Positions 55,901-64,000 of a stretch of 64,000 nucleotides of DNA are shown here, one piece after another. This stretch comes from Numida meleagris. Taxonomy: Eukaryota; Chordata; Aves; Galliformes; Numididae. Made by a program: the position numbers and the translations under genes. The stretch lies in assembly GCF_002078875.1 (NCBI RefSeq), contig NC_034415.1, forward strand, positions 21,777,225 to 21,841,224, given 5' to 3'. The first letter of the stretch is position 1. Each line of letters starts with the position of its first letter. The notes beneath the pieces were generated by a model. It had not been told where the DNA came from. It worked only from the letters and a program-made list of their open reading frames with translations, and ran no database searches.

Positions 55901-58900
55901 TGTCAAATCTGCCACGGTAAACAGCACGGTCATTTGGCAAGAAAATAAATAACTGCACAGTTCTCAGGTTGTTTTTTTTTTCAGTCTGCCTCAAGCCTCC
56001 CCACTGGTTGCGTAACTTTTCCTCTTTGCAGTAAGTCTCCAGTCCAACTGGACGTTCTGTCTTCTTTGGCTTAGTATTAATACACCATTCAAGTTTAAAA
56101 GTTCAGCATCTGGTCACAGAAGTCCTTTGAGAATGGCTCATCACTACATTTAAACGAGCACACAAGCTTTTTTTCTGCTAGCAAGTTTACACTTTCCGTA
56201 AACATAACATTCAATCGATTTTTCAGAATTAAGCACTAGTTCTCCTCACCTGTTTATTGATCTCTGTGATATTTATCCAGATTTTACTCAGCCCCAGTTC
56301 TCCAGTCTCAATTTGCTCTAGTTGCTTTTGCTGCTGCACCAAATCTTCATTCAGTTTAGGAATTTCTTGGAAGGATGTCTTTTGATTAGACTCCACTGAA
56401 CAGACAAACAAAAAAAATGAGACTTAAAGAGATGTCCAAGTAAACAATGTCGAACAGGCAAGGAACAAACTACAAGCAGAAACATCTACAGTAGTTTAAG
56501 GCAGCAGTAACAGTTTCTACATGAGTTTATTGCCACTTCTGAACTAAATATTTGTTGGAAACAGCAGCTCACCTCTGCAGAGAGAACCGAACATGACCTT
56601 ACTGAATGTAACACTTTGCAATAGTCCTGTCACCTTGGCAAGCTGCAACAGGTCTTTTTTTAGTGCTGTTATTTGGCGTTACTTTGACAGGGAGATAGGA
56701 AATAATAACAACAGTAAACATGAACTACCAACATCACTAGGGCAAAGGTGGCATGCGAAACTAACCCCAGTGCCCCACATAAAGGGGCCGATGATGATGA
56801 AGTGAATTACAAAGAGATTAAAGTGATTACAGATCTTCCACGTGACGACAAGACAACTGAGAAAAATGGATAAGCTTACACGCCAGTATCTGTTGGCAAA
56901 CAAATCAATAGGCACATGCCCAGGAAATAAAGTCAGTTATTACTGCATTTAATGACAGAGAAGGGGGAAACGTGGCTCAAATGAATTCTAGTGAGCCTGA
57001 GAAATGCAGTTTTTCTGGGCTTGCAGTGACTAAGCTGTTTAGCTGCAAGTGCTATTAGGCAACCCTAAATCCTCAGGTATGGGAAACAAGTGAGCAAAGC
57101 TTTTGAGATGGAGATGACAAGGTTCTGCACAACTGGCACCTCCGCACTGCAACGCTCCAGCACAAACCACCATCTTCCAGAGCCCAGACTGCTGAGAGCA
57201 CTGGGACCTAACAGTATGTAGCAGGATGAATTCCCACGTGTGACCCACAGGGCCCAAGGGGCAAAGCCCTTCAGGTGTACTTGAGGCCCACGGAGTGGAC
57301 GTCTACGTGCACAGAACCTGTGCATTTTCTAAAAGCCACTTCACCTCTCTGAAAGCAAGTTCTAAAGTCACTTCCAGGAATGGAGTAACCTGCACTGATC
57401 GCTCAAGATCTGAATAATGCTTCTGGTTATAATGATCTTTAAAAGTGTGTTTTAGCCAAATCAGACTCAGGGCTGCTTGTGCATTTGCATACCTTGATGT
57501 AATTACATCACACTGAATCAGATGTCTCCTCCTGAGACTTCAGAGGCTCTTGTAAACAGTTTACTTTCTATTTTTCTGCTCTCACTGTGTACAGCAAAGC
57601 TGCATTTAAGACTTTCCTACGTTGCTAGGAAGGTCAGATACTACAAGCACATTCTTCGCATCACTACTAACGACCAAATGGCAACACTACAGTGTTTTCC
57701 ACCTACCCCAAATGTACTAGACATACAAAGAAGTCTTATTTAAAGGGAAAAAAAAAAAGCTCTCATTCCACACTCAGCTTGCTCAGAGCAAGAACTGGCA
57801 TAGGAATCTGCATTTATGGGGAAAAAAATGGAGATGAAGATTCAGAGAAGACTGTTTATCCCAAGCAGCCACAGGAACAACGGAGCTGTGTGACTTTACT
57901 CCTCCTTCCACCCACCTGCTCCACCAAAGCAGCGTTTATCTTTTGGAACCAGGTTATTCTTGCTGTCCATCTTTTTGTTGTTGCTGTTCTTGTTTTTAAT
58001 GATGTATCTCTCATCCAGCTTCCAGGGATGCTACTACAGCAACAAGGAAATGCAGGACTGTTTTATCACTGCATGAAGGATTTACTGTGCTATTTTTCCA
58101 TCAGAGCAATTTAGGAGAGAACAAGCACACCTGTGGCGGCCAGATAGCGTGCCCAAAGTGAACAACTGCTTTAACAAAGATGCCTGTGTACAACAGGAAT
58201 GATGAAACTTAACTACACCAAAGCCAACAGATGTCATCACACAGAACTTTTTCTGCCAGTACACACCATGGCCTCAAGTAGATCAGTGCGCGCAGATCAG
58301 CAGTCAGCTCACCCACAACAGGACAAAACCAGGGTCAGCGTGCTCAGAGCCACAAGGCAGTGCTAGCCAGCCAGAAGACTCCATCTCAGCAGACAGCTCA
58401 GCTACCAGCTCCTCCCCACCTTGCAGCAGCATTACACATCCAACAGGAAGCCCTAGACACCCACAGCCGAGAACTTCTCCAAGAACACCAAGCACACTTC
58501 CTCAGCACCTCTTTCTACCACAAACAGATGAAGCCCTCTGCTTGCCTCCAGCCTGAGAATCCTCATACTTTTCAATTCAATTCCAAGAACTCTGCCCTTG
58601 TTTTTAAGATTTGTTCCAGGTGGGAAAAAAAAAAAAGAAAAAAGAAATCCTAACATAAAGACCAAAGTTATGGGACAAGATCTGCAGGGAACAAAGATAC
58701 TTTTCAGGCAAAACTTCAGCTTTCCTGAGTGCAGGAAACTCCAAGCTTCACTATCTTCTGCTCCTTTCACACAGCTCCTTAGCTTACTGCTGTCTTTTTC
58801 AATAGATAGGATTTAATACACTACTAAAATGAGGTACCAAAGCATATCTTGTATCCAGAGATAAGGCAAAGTGCACTTCAGGTAAACCTTGTCATTTGTT

Positions 58901-60061
58901 ATAGCTCAACACTAGAGTAGCAGTTAAGGTACTGAAAACTTAAATGGACAGGGGAAACTGGGGACCTACAGCCAAAATGCTTCACATTACTTCTGTTCCA
59001 ATGTACCAAACATGATACAACCCCACACCATATGTAACAGAACACGAAATTGAACAAACATGGGTCAATAAAAGCAAGATAAACACTACAAAGATATATA
59101 AGAAAAAACATAAAGTAACATTTAAATTGCAGTAGAACAACTGCAAGTATTTGAGGCTTTTAAGTGAGCTCAAGACAAGAACACTATCCTCCATTAATTT
59201 TTTTTGGGGGGGGAAGAAACATCAAAATTCCCCAGGCTGCTTTCCTAGGGCTGCTCAGAACTTTTTAATAACTGTGGCTTCAGAAGGGAGCACTGCCAAA
59301 CCCAAGTAGGTCTTTCAGCAGCATGTATGTACAAGTGGCTCAGTGTCCCTCTTCCTCAGGAGGTACCAGCAGTCAAGAACGCATACCACATGCCTCAGCC
59401 TTGCTCAGCCTCCAGTTATTTTGGGTTCGGAGGACTCCTCGAGTCACAGTGGTTTGTCAGCTCCGTGTTTCCCGGTGCAGAGCAAGCAGGTAGGCAGCTG
59501 GAGCTCTCCATACCACCCAAAGCGGACACGCAGCAGCACAGCCACACGTACTTACTGGTTCTGAACTTTTCCTTGATCGCATCCAGGTCCTCCTTGAGAG
59601 CCACCTGCATCCAGACCAGGCCCACACACGCCACCACGCAGGCGGCCAGAATGACAAAAGCACAGAGTGGGTAGCAGAACTTGCAGCAGCGTAGGTAGTC
59701 CCCCCTGGGTAAAACAGACAAGCGCTCTAAGATCGTCAGTCCAGCCCCACCGTGCCCGCTGACCGCGTCCCTCAGTGCCGCATCCCCACGGTCCCTGAAC
59801 ACCCCCAGTGCCGGTGACCCCTGTGGCGGCACAGCCCCCGGCCGAACCCCCGCGGGCCGTCTCCCCGCCCCGCCCTCACTTGGCGCAGCGGCCCCGTCCC
59901 TCCGCCGCCGCGAACTCGTCCTCCTCGGAGCTGGACTCGGAGTCGGAGGCGGGCGGCTCGGTGCGCAGCAACCGGTGCCCCGAGCCTTTCTTGGTGGGCT
60001 TCTTCCTGCGGCCGTCGGTGGCCAGGCCGATGAGGGCGTTCAGCTCCTTGCGCTTCTTCAT
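46803..60061 (-). CDS. EFCAB14: EFCAB14 (EF-hand calcium-binding domain protein 14, KIAA0494), complete from the conserved ATG
   Basis: Poorly characterised single-pass membrane EF-hand protein. Eleven exons (46803-46978, 47829-47960, 48570-48681, 49964-50044, 50236-50430, 51270-51335, 52156-52266, 54338-54436, 56250-56395, 59556-59704, 59880-60061) join in phase to 1449 nt, 482 aa plus stop; human is about 495 aa. Layout: basic N-terminus (MKKRKELNALIGLATDGRRK), acidic Ser-rich stretch SDSESSSEEDEF (39-50), Cys-rich LRCCKFCYPLC (65-75), transmembrane helix about 72-96, heptad-like coiled-coil segments about 105-310, and a C-terminal EF-hand pair with a canonical last loop DTDGDEKYSLEE (464-475). 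The first EF-hand loop is degenerate. Seven N-X-S/T sequons all lie after the membrane helix. Intron 4 starts with GC. Upstream of the ATG the frame stays open into an assembly gap. Confidence 0.94.
47829..47960 (-). CDS. EFCAB14: EFCAB14 coding exon 10
   Basis: 132 nt, acceptor TTGCAACAG, donor GAAG|GTGCGT. Encodes (V)DSSPSTMTKPTDLSRLASR through NRQLRHLSLPGISSIE, matching human LRPISLPGVSSTED. Confidence 0.92.
48570..48681 (-). CDS. EFCAB14: EFCAB14 coding exon 9
   Basis: 112 nt, acceptor CATATGCAG, donor AATG|GTAAGG. Encodes ETGTRDSQELNLREKLQLLN and ARASKPDDDRPIEASKN, matching the LREKLQL segment of human. Confidence 0.92.
49964..50044 (-). CDS. EFCAB14: EFCAB14 coding exon 8
   Basis: 81 nt, phase 0, acceptor CACTATAG, donor CTGAAG|GTAAAG. 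Encodes GNDTTTSLKVENEDQLNNET and HSNKELK. Low conservation; accepted on frame and splice sites. Confidence 0.82.
50236..50430 (-). CDS. EFCAB14: EFCAB14 coding exon 7
   Basis: 195 nt, phase 0, acceptor TATATTTCAG, donor CTGGTG|GTAAGC. Encodes ESQTLHAALEELNNTIVTNQ through IGNLSQRVMLLENTPVAVNK and ends LSTSLV. Three sequons (N264, N287, N310). Confidence 0.93.
51270..51335 (-). CDS. EFCAB14: EFCAB14 coding exon 6
   Basis: 66 nt, phase 0, acceptor TTCTTTAG, donor AAACAG|GTATTT. Encodes KELKHSTALPRTEKNQTENC then KQ. Poorly conserved against human and short, but phase and splice sites fit. Confidence 0.8.
52156..52266 (-). CDS. EFCAB14: EFCAB14 coding exon 5
   Basis: 111 nt, phase 0, acceptor CCTTCCAG, donor GATGTG|GTAAGA. 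Encodes TVATIGSTLTSVSHDVENIQ and TAIEEYKKSIEILQNDV, a coiled-coil segment. Confidence 0.92.
54338..54436 (-). CDS. EFCAB14: EFCAB14 coding exon 4 (GC splice donor)
   Basis: 99 nt, phase 0, acceptor GCTTTTAG, donor CAGAAG|GCAAGTA. Encodes ISLLTSTVNHLKTNVKSASD and LISLPVTVEKLQK. Using the nearby GT (4 nt on) would frameshift into a stop in exon 5, so GC is the working donor. Confidence 0.91.
56250..56395 (-). CDS. EFCAB14: EFCAB14 coding exon 3
   Basis: 146 nt, acceptor GTCTGTTCAG, donor AAACAG|GTGAGG. Encodes (M)ESNQKTSFQEIPKLNEDLVQ through WINITEINKQ; contains the sequon at N152. Confidence 0.94.
59556..59704 (-). CDS. EFCAB14: EFCAB14 coding exon 2 (transmembrane segment)
   Basis: 149 nt, acceptor TTTTACCCAG, donor ACCA|GTAAGT. 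Encodes GDYLRCCKFC, then YPLCAFVILAACVVACVGLV and WMQVALKEDLDAIKEKFRT; nearly identical to human from memory. Confidence 0.95.
59724..59825 (-). mobile_element. GC-enriched CR1 fragment filling EFCAB14 intron 1
   Basis: CTCTAAGATCGTCAGTCCAG, CACCGTGCCCGCTGACCGCG and TCCCTCAGTGCCGCATCCCC match the CR1 3' region with many A-to-G/T-to-C-type changes. It takes up about 100 of the 175 bp of intron 1. Confidence 0.85.
59880..60061 (-). CDS. EFCAB14: EFCAB14 coding exon 1
   Basis: 182 nt from ATG (60061-60059) to donor GCCAA|GTGAGG. Encodes residues 1-60, the basic and acidic N-terminus. A at -3. The frame is open upstream with Gly codons (GGA)n until the gap, so an earlier start is possible. Confidence 0.9.
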
Positions 60062-60115
60062 CCTCTTATGCGGCGTGGGGGGCGGCGGGGCGGCCGGCGG
60101 CTGCCCCTCGCTGCC

Positions 60116-60140
60116 GCCTCCTCCTCCTCCTCCTCCTCCT
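60116..60140. repeat. (CCT)n / (GGA)n trinucleotide repeat at gap edge
   Basis: At least eight CCT units running directly into the gap; on the minus strand they are in-frame Gly codons with EFCAB14. Confidence 0.9.
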
Positions 60141-60270
60141 NNNNNNNNNNNNNNNNNNNNNNNNNNNNNNNNNNNNNNNNNNNNNNNNNNNNNNNNNNNN
60201 NNNNNNNNNNNNNNNNNNNNNNNNNNNNNNNNNNNNNNNNNNNNNNNNNNNNNNNNNNNNNNNNNNNNNN
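60141..60270. other. Assembly gap (130 N)
   Basis: Unknown bases. The gap interrupts the EFCAB14 5' region at a GC-rich trinucleotide repeat; the true length is unknown. Confidence 0.99.
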
Positions 60271-60373
60271 CGCCCGCGCCATGGCCGCTGCCGGCGCCGC
60301 CGCGGCCCGCCCCTCGCACGCCAGCAAGCCGAGCTCCCGTTGGGCGGCGCGACCCGCCCCGCCTCTCCGCTGG

Positions 60374-60500
60374 GGTGAAAGTGGTGTGCGGCGACGTGGG
60401 TTCGAATCCCGCCTCCACACGGAGCAATCTCCTGCTCGCAGAGACGCTGAGGTGACAGTGGTGGGAGAGACCGACGGTTCGAATCCCGTCTCCGCCAGGG
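60374..60500 (+). repeat. Two tandem tRNA-like (B-box/T-arm) sequences, 77 bp apart
   Basis: GGTTCGAATCC occurs at 60399-60409 and 60476-60486; each is flanked by a complementary 5-bp stem (GTGGG/CCCGC and GACGG/CCGTC) as in a tRNA T-arm. GGTGAAAGTGGTG and GGTGACAGTGGTG precede them at the same 77-bp offset. No full cloverleaf could be drawn: the anticodon-arm region is too short. Not called as a tRNA gene. Confidence 0.55.
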
Positions 60501-61380
60501 CGGCCCTGCTGCTGTAGAGTCAGCCCGTTACCACCGTCCGTGGACGGGGTGTCCCCTACAAATACCGGTTGTAGGCACAATTAAATGTTATCTTGAGGCC
60601 AAGATACTTACACCTGAGGCCGCTCTCTACAGTGCCCTGAAAGCAAGTTGCGGAGGGATGGGCAACAGCCCCTTCTCCCACGTAACTGTGATAGGATGAG
60701 AGGTGATGACCTTAAGTTGCTCCAGGAGAGGTTCTGGTTGGATATTAGGAAAAATTCCTTCTCAGACAGAGCGGTGATGCACTGGCACAGGCTGCCCAGG
60801 GTGGTAGTGGGGTCACAGTCCCTGGAGGCGTTCCAGAACCGTGGGGATGTGGCACTGAGGGACATGGTCAGTGGGCATGGTGGTTGGACTTGGTGGTCTT
60901 AGAGGTCTTTTCCGTCCTTAATGATTCTCTGATTCTATGTTTCTCCATGCTAAACAATTCCAGTTCTCCACAGCATCCCCTCGTGTCCATCAGCCACGAG
61001 TTTGTCCCCATGAAGCCACACGGGAGCAGTCCCCAAAGCCTGGTGGTACCACTGTGCACCCACTGCTGCAGGAACACCTGGCTGTCACTCAGCCCATGGC
61101 TTCGGGCATTGCTTTATGTCCATGACTTGCCCTGTGACGGGTCTTGTCTGTCCCTTGCCAAGCTCACTGTGGGGAATGTACCTCCACATTTTGTCACTGC
61201 TGTTTTTAAGCTATAGCTTAAAATTACAGCTCAGCTCTTGTAGGAGTCATACCACAAGAGCATCACTGGAGTAAAGCCTTGAAACTCCACAACCAGTATT
61301 TTTGCCGAATATCCACGTCGGGTATCCCAAGAAGAGAACTGAATTGACTGGGGCAATTAGGAACATACGTATACGTAAAG
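60501..61380. other. Intergenic DNA between EFCAB14 and CYP4 promoters
   Basis: Mainly one CR1 copy (60628-60945) and unique sequence; no coding exon recognised. Confidence 0.7.
60628..60945 (+). mobile_element. CR1 3'-end fragment in the divergent intergenic region
   Basis: CCCTGAAAGCAAGTTG, AGGTTCTGGTTGGATATTAG, GCACTGGCACAGGCTGCCCA and the tail TTAATGATTCTCTGATTCTA. About 320 bp. Confidence 0.94.
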
Positions 61381-61389
61381 GTGACGGGG

Positions 61390-61860
61390 GGAACCCGAGG
61401 CAGCTCCTAGGCAGCTCCGGGTTTTTCCCCTCCTCCCTCCGTGCCCAGCACCGCCCGAGCTCCTCCTCCTCCTCCTCCCGTTCTGCCCGAGCCCCGGCGG
61501 CGGGCAGGGCTGGATGCTCCGCTCGCAATAAGCGCTGCCGTGATTCGGCGGCCGCTCGGACCGCGGGCCCGGCCCCTCCGCCCTGCGTTGGCCGCCGGCG
61601 GGGATAAGAGCGCCGGTGCCGGTGCTCGCGGGACACCGCAGGGATGAAGGCGTCCTGGCTCGGCGTGGACGTGGCCCGGGTGCTGCATTTGGCCGCCGTC
61701 TTCTGCCTGACGTGCGTGCTGCTGAAGGCCATCCAGCTGTACCACCGGCGGCGGGAGCTGCTGCGGGCGCTGGCCGCCTTCCCCGGGCACCCTACGCACT
61801 GGCTGCTGGGGCACGTTCAGGAGGTGCGGAGGGGCGCGGGTGGGAACTGCGGGAGGGGGT
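61390..61860. promoter_or_regulatory. CpG-rich promoter region of the CYP4 gene
   Basis: GC-rich, CpG-dense block around and upstream of the CYP4 exon 1. A GGATAAGAG sequence at 61602-61610 is TATA-like but lies only 34 bp before the ATG, so it is not a convincing TATA box. Confidence 0.55.
61644..61823 (+). CDS. CYP4B1: CYP4-family cytochrome P450 (CYP4B1-like), exon 1, partial
   Basis: Family 4 P450s are ER-anchored haem monooxygenases that hydroxylate fatty acids and related compounds (family knowledge). The exon has 60 codons in phase 0, from ATG in GCAGGGATGA context to donor CAGGAG|GTGCGG. Visible: hydrophobic N-terminal anchor LHLAAVFCLTCVLLKAIQLY (14-33), basic stop-transfer HRRRELLRA, then the CYP4 hinge FPGHPTHWLLGHVQE (46-60), compared with FPGPPTHWLFGH in human CYP4B1 from memory. 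The haem-binding region and exons 2 onward are past the right edge; no second exon was found before 64000. Position beside EFCAB14 and divergent orientation match human CYP4B1, but another CYP4 paralogue is possible. Confidence 0.8.
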
Positions 61861-62194
61861 GACACGCGTGGGGGTGATGTGCGGGAGGGCCTTTTTCTCG
61901 CCGTGCCTTTTCTCTGCCTGTGATCGCTGGGAGAGGTGCGTGGATGAGATGGGGAAAGAGGCGGTAGCAGGCTGGCGAGGTGAGGAGACAGGATTTAAGG
62001 CTTTATGAGGTTGATTCAAACCCATGGCTAACTACATCTATGTACATAAGAAAGTCATGCTTGGAGCGCATGGCTGTACTTCAAGGTATGCACTTGTCTG
62101 TGCAGATCAGCTTGGCTGCTGCTTGCTGGCAGCTTTGTGAGCTGGACAGTGTGAAAGGCTTTTTAATTAAGGCAAAAATGGAAAAGCTTTTCAA

Positions 62195-62322
62195 TTTGTG
62201 CTGGAAGCGTTCAAAGCCCCATCCAGCCTGGCCTTGGGCAGCCTGTTCTAGTGGGATGTGTCCCTGCCCTCATGGTCTTTAAGATCACTTCCACCCCAAG
62301 CCATGCTGTGATTCTAAAAGCG
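62195..62322 (+). mobile_element. CR1-like 3' fragment
   Basis: CCCATCCAGCCTGGCCTTGG, GGCAGCCTGTTCTAGTGGGA and GGTCTTTAAGATCACTTCCA then CCATGCTGTGATTCTAAAA; a subfamily different from the other copies. Confidence 0.82.
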
Positions 62323-63484
62323 TACTGACCCCTCAGCTGGGCTCTGCTGATCCCCTGCCCTGGCGCATTAAATAACAACCAACTCAAAGAGCTAGGTGGA
62401 AAAATTGGTGAAAAGATTCAGCCAGACAGGGGACCCCTGAGTGACCACATCCATGCTGCAGTCTCTCTGTGTCTGATGGGGCCGATGGGCTCTTGGCAAC
62501 ACAAGCACGAGCCCAGGCCAGCTCCGGGGTTTGTTGCAGTGCCAGTTAGACTTTAAAACTGCAGTTAAACAGAGCATGTTCATCAGATTCTCAGTTGTGC
62601 CAGATTATACTGGGACAAAGCACTCTTTGGTGCTGATCACTCACACCCATAATTGCTAGGTTGTTCTCAATTTACCTTTCACCTTGGACAAAGGTAACCT
62701 TTTACGTTGGGCATGCTTCTGTTGTTGCAGGAGAGTTCCGTTAGTTTTACTGACTCCGTGCTGCTAAGTTTGCTAGAAGCCAGCAGTTGTGAGCCAGTGA
62801 GGAAGCTGTCAAAGCCCTGGAGACATGCTGAAAGCAACATCTGTAGATGCCTTGGTGGAGGAGGAGCTGGCAGGGTGTCTGGCAGGTGTATTCAGGGGGA
62901 CACTGAGATCTCCTATTTCCATCTATTTCTGTCTCACTGCAGTACCATGGCTATTAAAAACCAGAGTGTCAGTCTCTGGCCACCCTTCCTCATGGCCACA
63001 GCTCCTGGGGAGCAGAGGGAGGTGGCCCAGGAGGGCTCAGTCCCTCAGCAGTCTCTCGTGTGCATCTCGCCTGTTTCAGCATCCAGTGGAAGATGCCTAT
63101 TTTTGACTGAGAGTGGTGCGGCTCATTGCTCAGATTTCAGCTCCTGTGTTTCCTCTGCTTCATTTGTTATCAGTGTGTGGTCATTAAAAATCCCCTTAGG
63201 CACCTCTTCCCAGATGCTTTTAATGCTGGATCCATTCCAAAGCTTGCATTTCAATGTGAGATCAGGCTATCGCTTTTCTTTCCTAGAGGAGCTGGGGTTA
63301 TACTTTCCTTTCAAAACACCCAAGGGAGGAAGATACAGAAGTGCTGTTTCGTTTGGTTTGGTTTGTGTTTGGTTTTTGTTTTTTTTTTTTTTTTTCTTTA
63401 CCCAAAACCTCACATCTAGAGCCCTGGTTAAGAAGCAGGAGCTGTCAGTGGATGTTCTTCTCTAGCCTTGTTGGTGACCACAGT

Positions 63485-63735
63485 AGAATGAGAGGTGATG
63501 GCCTTAGGTTGCTCTAGGGGAGGCTCAGGTTGGATATTAGGAAAAATCTCTTTTCAGAAAGAGCGGTGCTGCACTGGCACAGGCTGCCCAGGGAGGTGGT
63601 GGGGTCACCGTCCCTGGAGGTGTTCCAGGACCATGGGGATGTGGCACTGAGGGATGTGGTCAGTGGGCATGGTGGGGTGGGGTTGAACTGAATGATCTTA
63701 GAGGTCTTTTCCAACCTCAATGATTCTTTAATAAC
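63485..63735 (+). mobile_element. CR1 3'-end fragment in CYP4 intron 1
   Basis: GAGAGGTGATGGCCTTAGGT, GCACTGGCACAGGCTGCCCA, GTCCCTGGAGGTGTTCCAGG and the tail TTCCAACCTCAATGATTCTT. About 250 bp. Confidence 0.95.
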
Positions 63736-64000
63736 CTCTCCTTGCACATGAACTCATCTGCCCTTTGCTCTGGGATTACTCCCAGCGGCATGGATCAAAC
63801 TGAGTGCCGATGCTTCGAAGGTGCAATGACTCGGTTACTGGGACTTGAGCCACTTGGAAAAGCCAAGCACAGCGAGGCTTATTGCTGCCCCAATTTCTTC
63901 CAGCAAGTTTATGCTTTCTGTTATTGCACCAACAGGAGGAAACACAGGCATCATATCAAGTCCCCTTTCTGCTGATACTGTCTAAGGTATAGGCTGGTGG

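Larger units (their letters stand above)
46979..59555 (-). other. EFCAB14 introns 2-10
   Basis: No CR1 tail recognised in these introns; mainly unique AT-rich DNA, an A16 run at 54541-54556 and a short partial tandem repeat at 52967-53027. Open frames here have no splice or domain support. Confidence 0.65.
59830..60500. promoter_or_regulatory. CpG-island promoter of EFCAB14
   Basis: CpG-dense sequence across exon 1, the gap and upstream DNA. Contains a Kozak-like GCGGCCATGGCG at 60280-60282 on the minus strand and two tRNA-B-box-like sequences at 60399 and 60476. Confidence 0.65.
61824..64000 (+). other. CYP4 intron 1 (to window end)
   Basis: Contains CR1 fragments at 62195-62322 and 63485-63735 and a T17 run at 63379-63395. 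The long open frame at 62707-63465 has no domain and ends in the T run. Confidence 0.6.

Noticed and set aside
60374..60500. Functional tRNA genes
   Set aside because: T-arms are good but the A-box to B-box spacing is only about 12 nt and no acceptor stem pairs, so an intact cloverleaf is not possible. Kept as a tRNA-like finding only.
60281..60517. Plus-strand Kozak ATG and open frame (MAAAGAAAARP...)
   Set aside because: The CCATGG palindrome gives an ATG on both strands, but the plus-strand frame is Ala/Pro/Arg-rich CpG-island translation, is interrupted by the gap on its other side and shows no domain.
61602..61610. TATA box for the CYP4 gene
   Set aside because: GGATAAGAG lies only 34 bp before the ATG, which would leave a leader of about ten bases; the surrounding CpG-rich DNA points to dispersed initiation.
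62707..63465. 252-codon plus-strand open frame in the CYP4 intron
   Set aside because: It does not resemble any P450 exon, ends through a T17 run and abuts a CR1 copy; it is a chance open frame.

Overview
The window is nuclear DNA from a bird, most likely a galliform such as chicken. It has spliced vertebrate genes with GT-AG introns, CpG-island promoters and many CR1 non-LTR retrotransposon fragments ending in the avian CR1 tail (ATTCTATG-like). I reconstructed the exons by reading frame, splice phase and remembered vertebrate protein families; no database search was possible.

Layout, left to right: (1) MKNK1, minus strand, 5' part only: four coding exons at 541-4507 and a probable first exon in a CpG island at about 10.75-10.87 kb. 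The rest of the kinase lies off the left edge. (2) MOB3C, minus strand, complete in three coding exons, 17453-26033, 216 aa. (3) ATPAF1, minus strand, complete in nine coding exons, 35467-43795, 307 aa. (4) EFCAB14, minus strand, eleven coding exons, 46803-60061, 482 aa from the conserved ATG. Its 3'UTR probably runs to about 43.9 kb, almost touching the ATPAF1 promoter. (5) On the plus strand, diverging from EFCAB14, exon 1 of a CYP4-family cytochrome P450 (61644-61823), continuing off the right edge.

This is the order and orientation of human 1p33 (MKNK1-MOB3C-ATPAF1-EFCAB14-CYP4B1) as I remember it, except that I found no TEX38 between ATPAF1 and EFCAB14. The genes do not form a pathway: a translation-control kinase, a MOB adaptor, a mitochondrial F1-ATPase assembly factor, a membrane EF-hand protein and a fatty-acid-type monooxygenase.

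No new multi-gene system was found; the window is conserved synteny plus CR1 debris. The best leads are at the level of gene structure. Two introns start with GC instead of GT (ATPAF1 intron 2, EFCAB14 intron 4), and the first has a CR1 fold-back starting about 30 nt into the intron. MKNK1 has a start-exon acceptor where a 2-nt shift changes which ATG leads the frame. An in-frame poly-glycine stretch lies upstream of the EFCAB14 ATG next to an assembly gap. Two 77-bp-spaced, tRNA-T-arm-like sequences sit in the EFCAB14/CYP4 intergenic CpG island.
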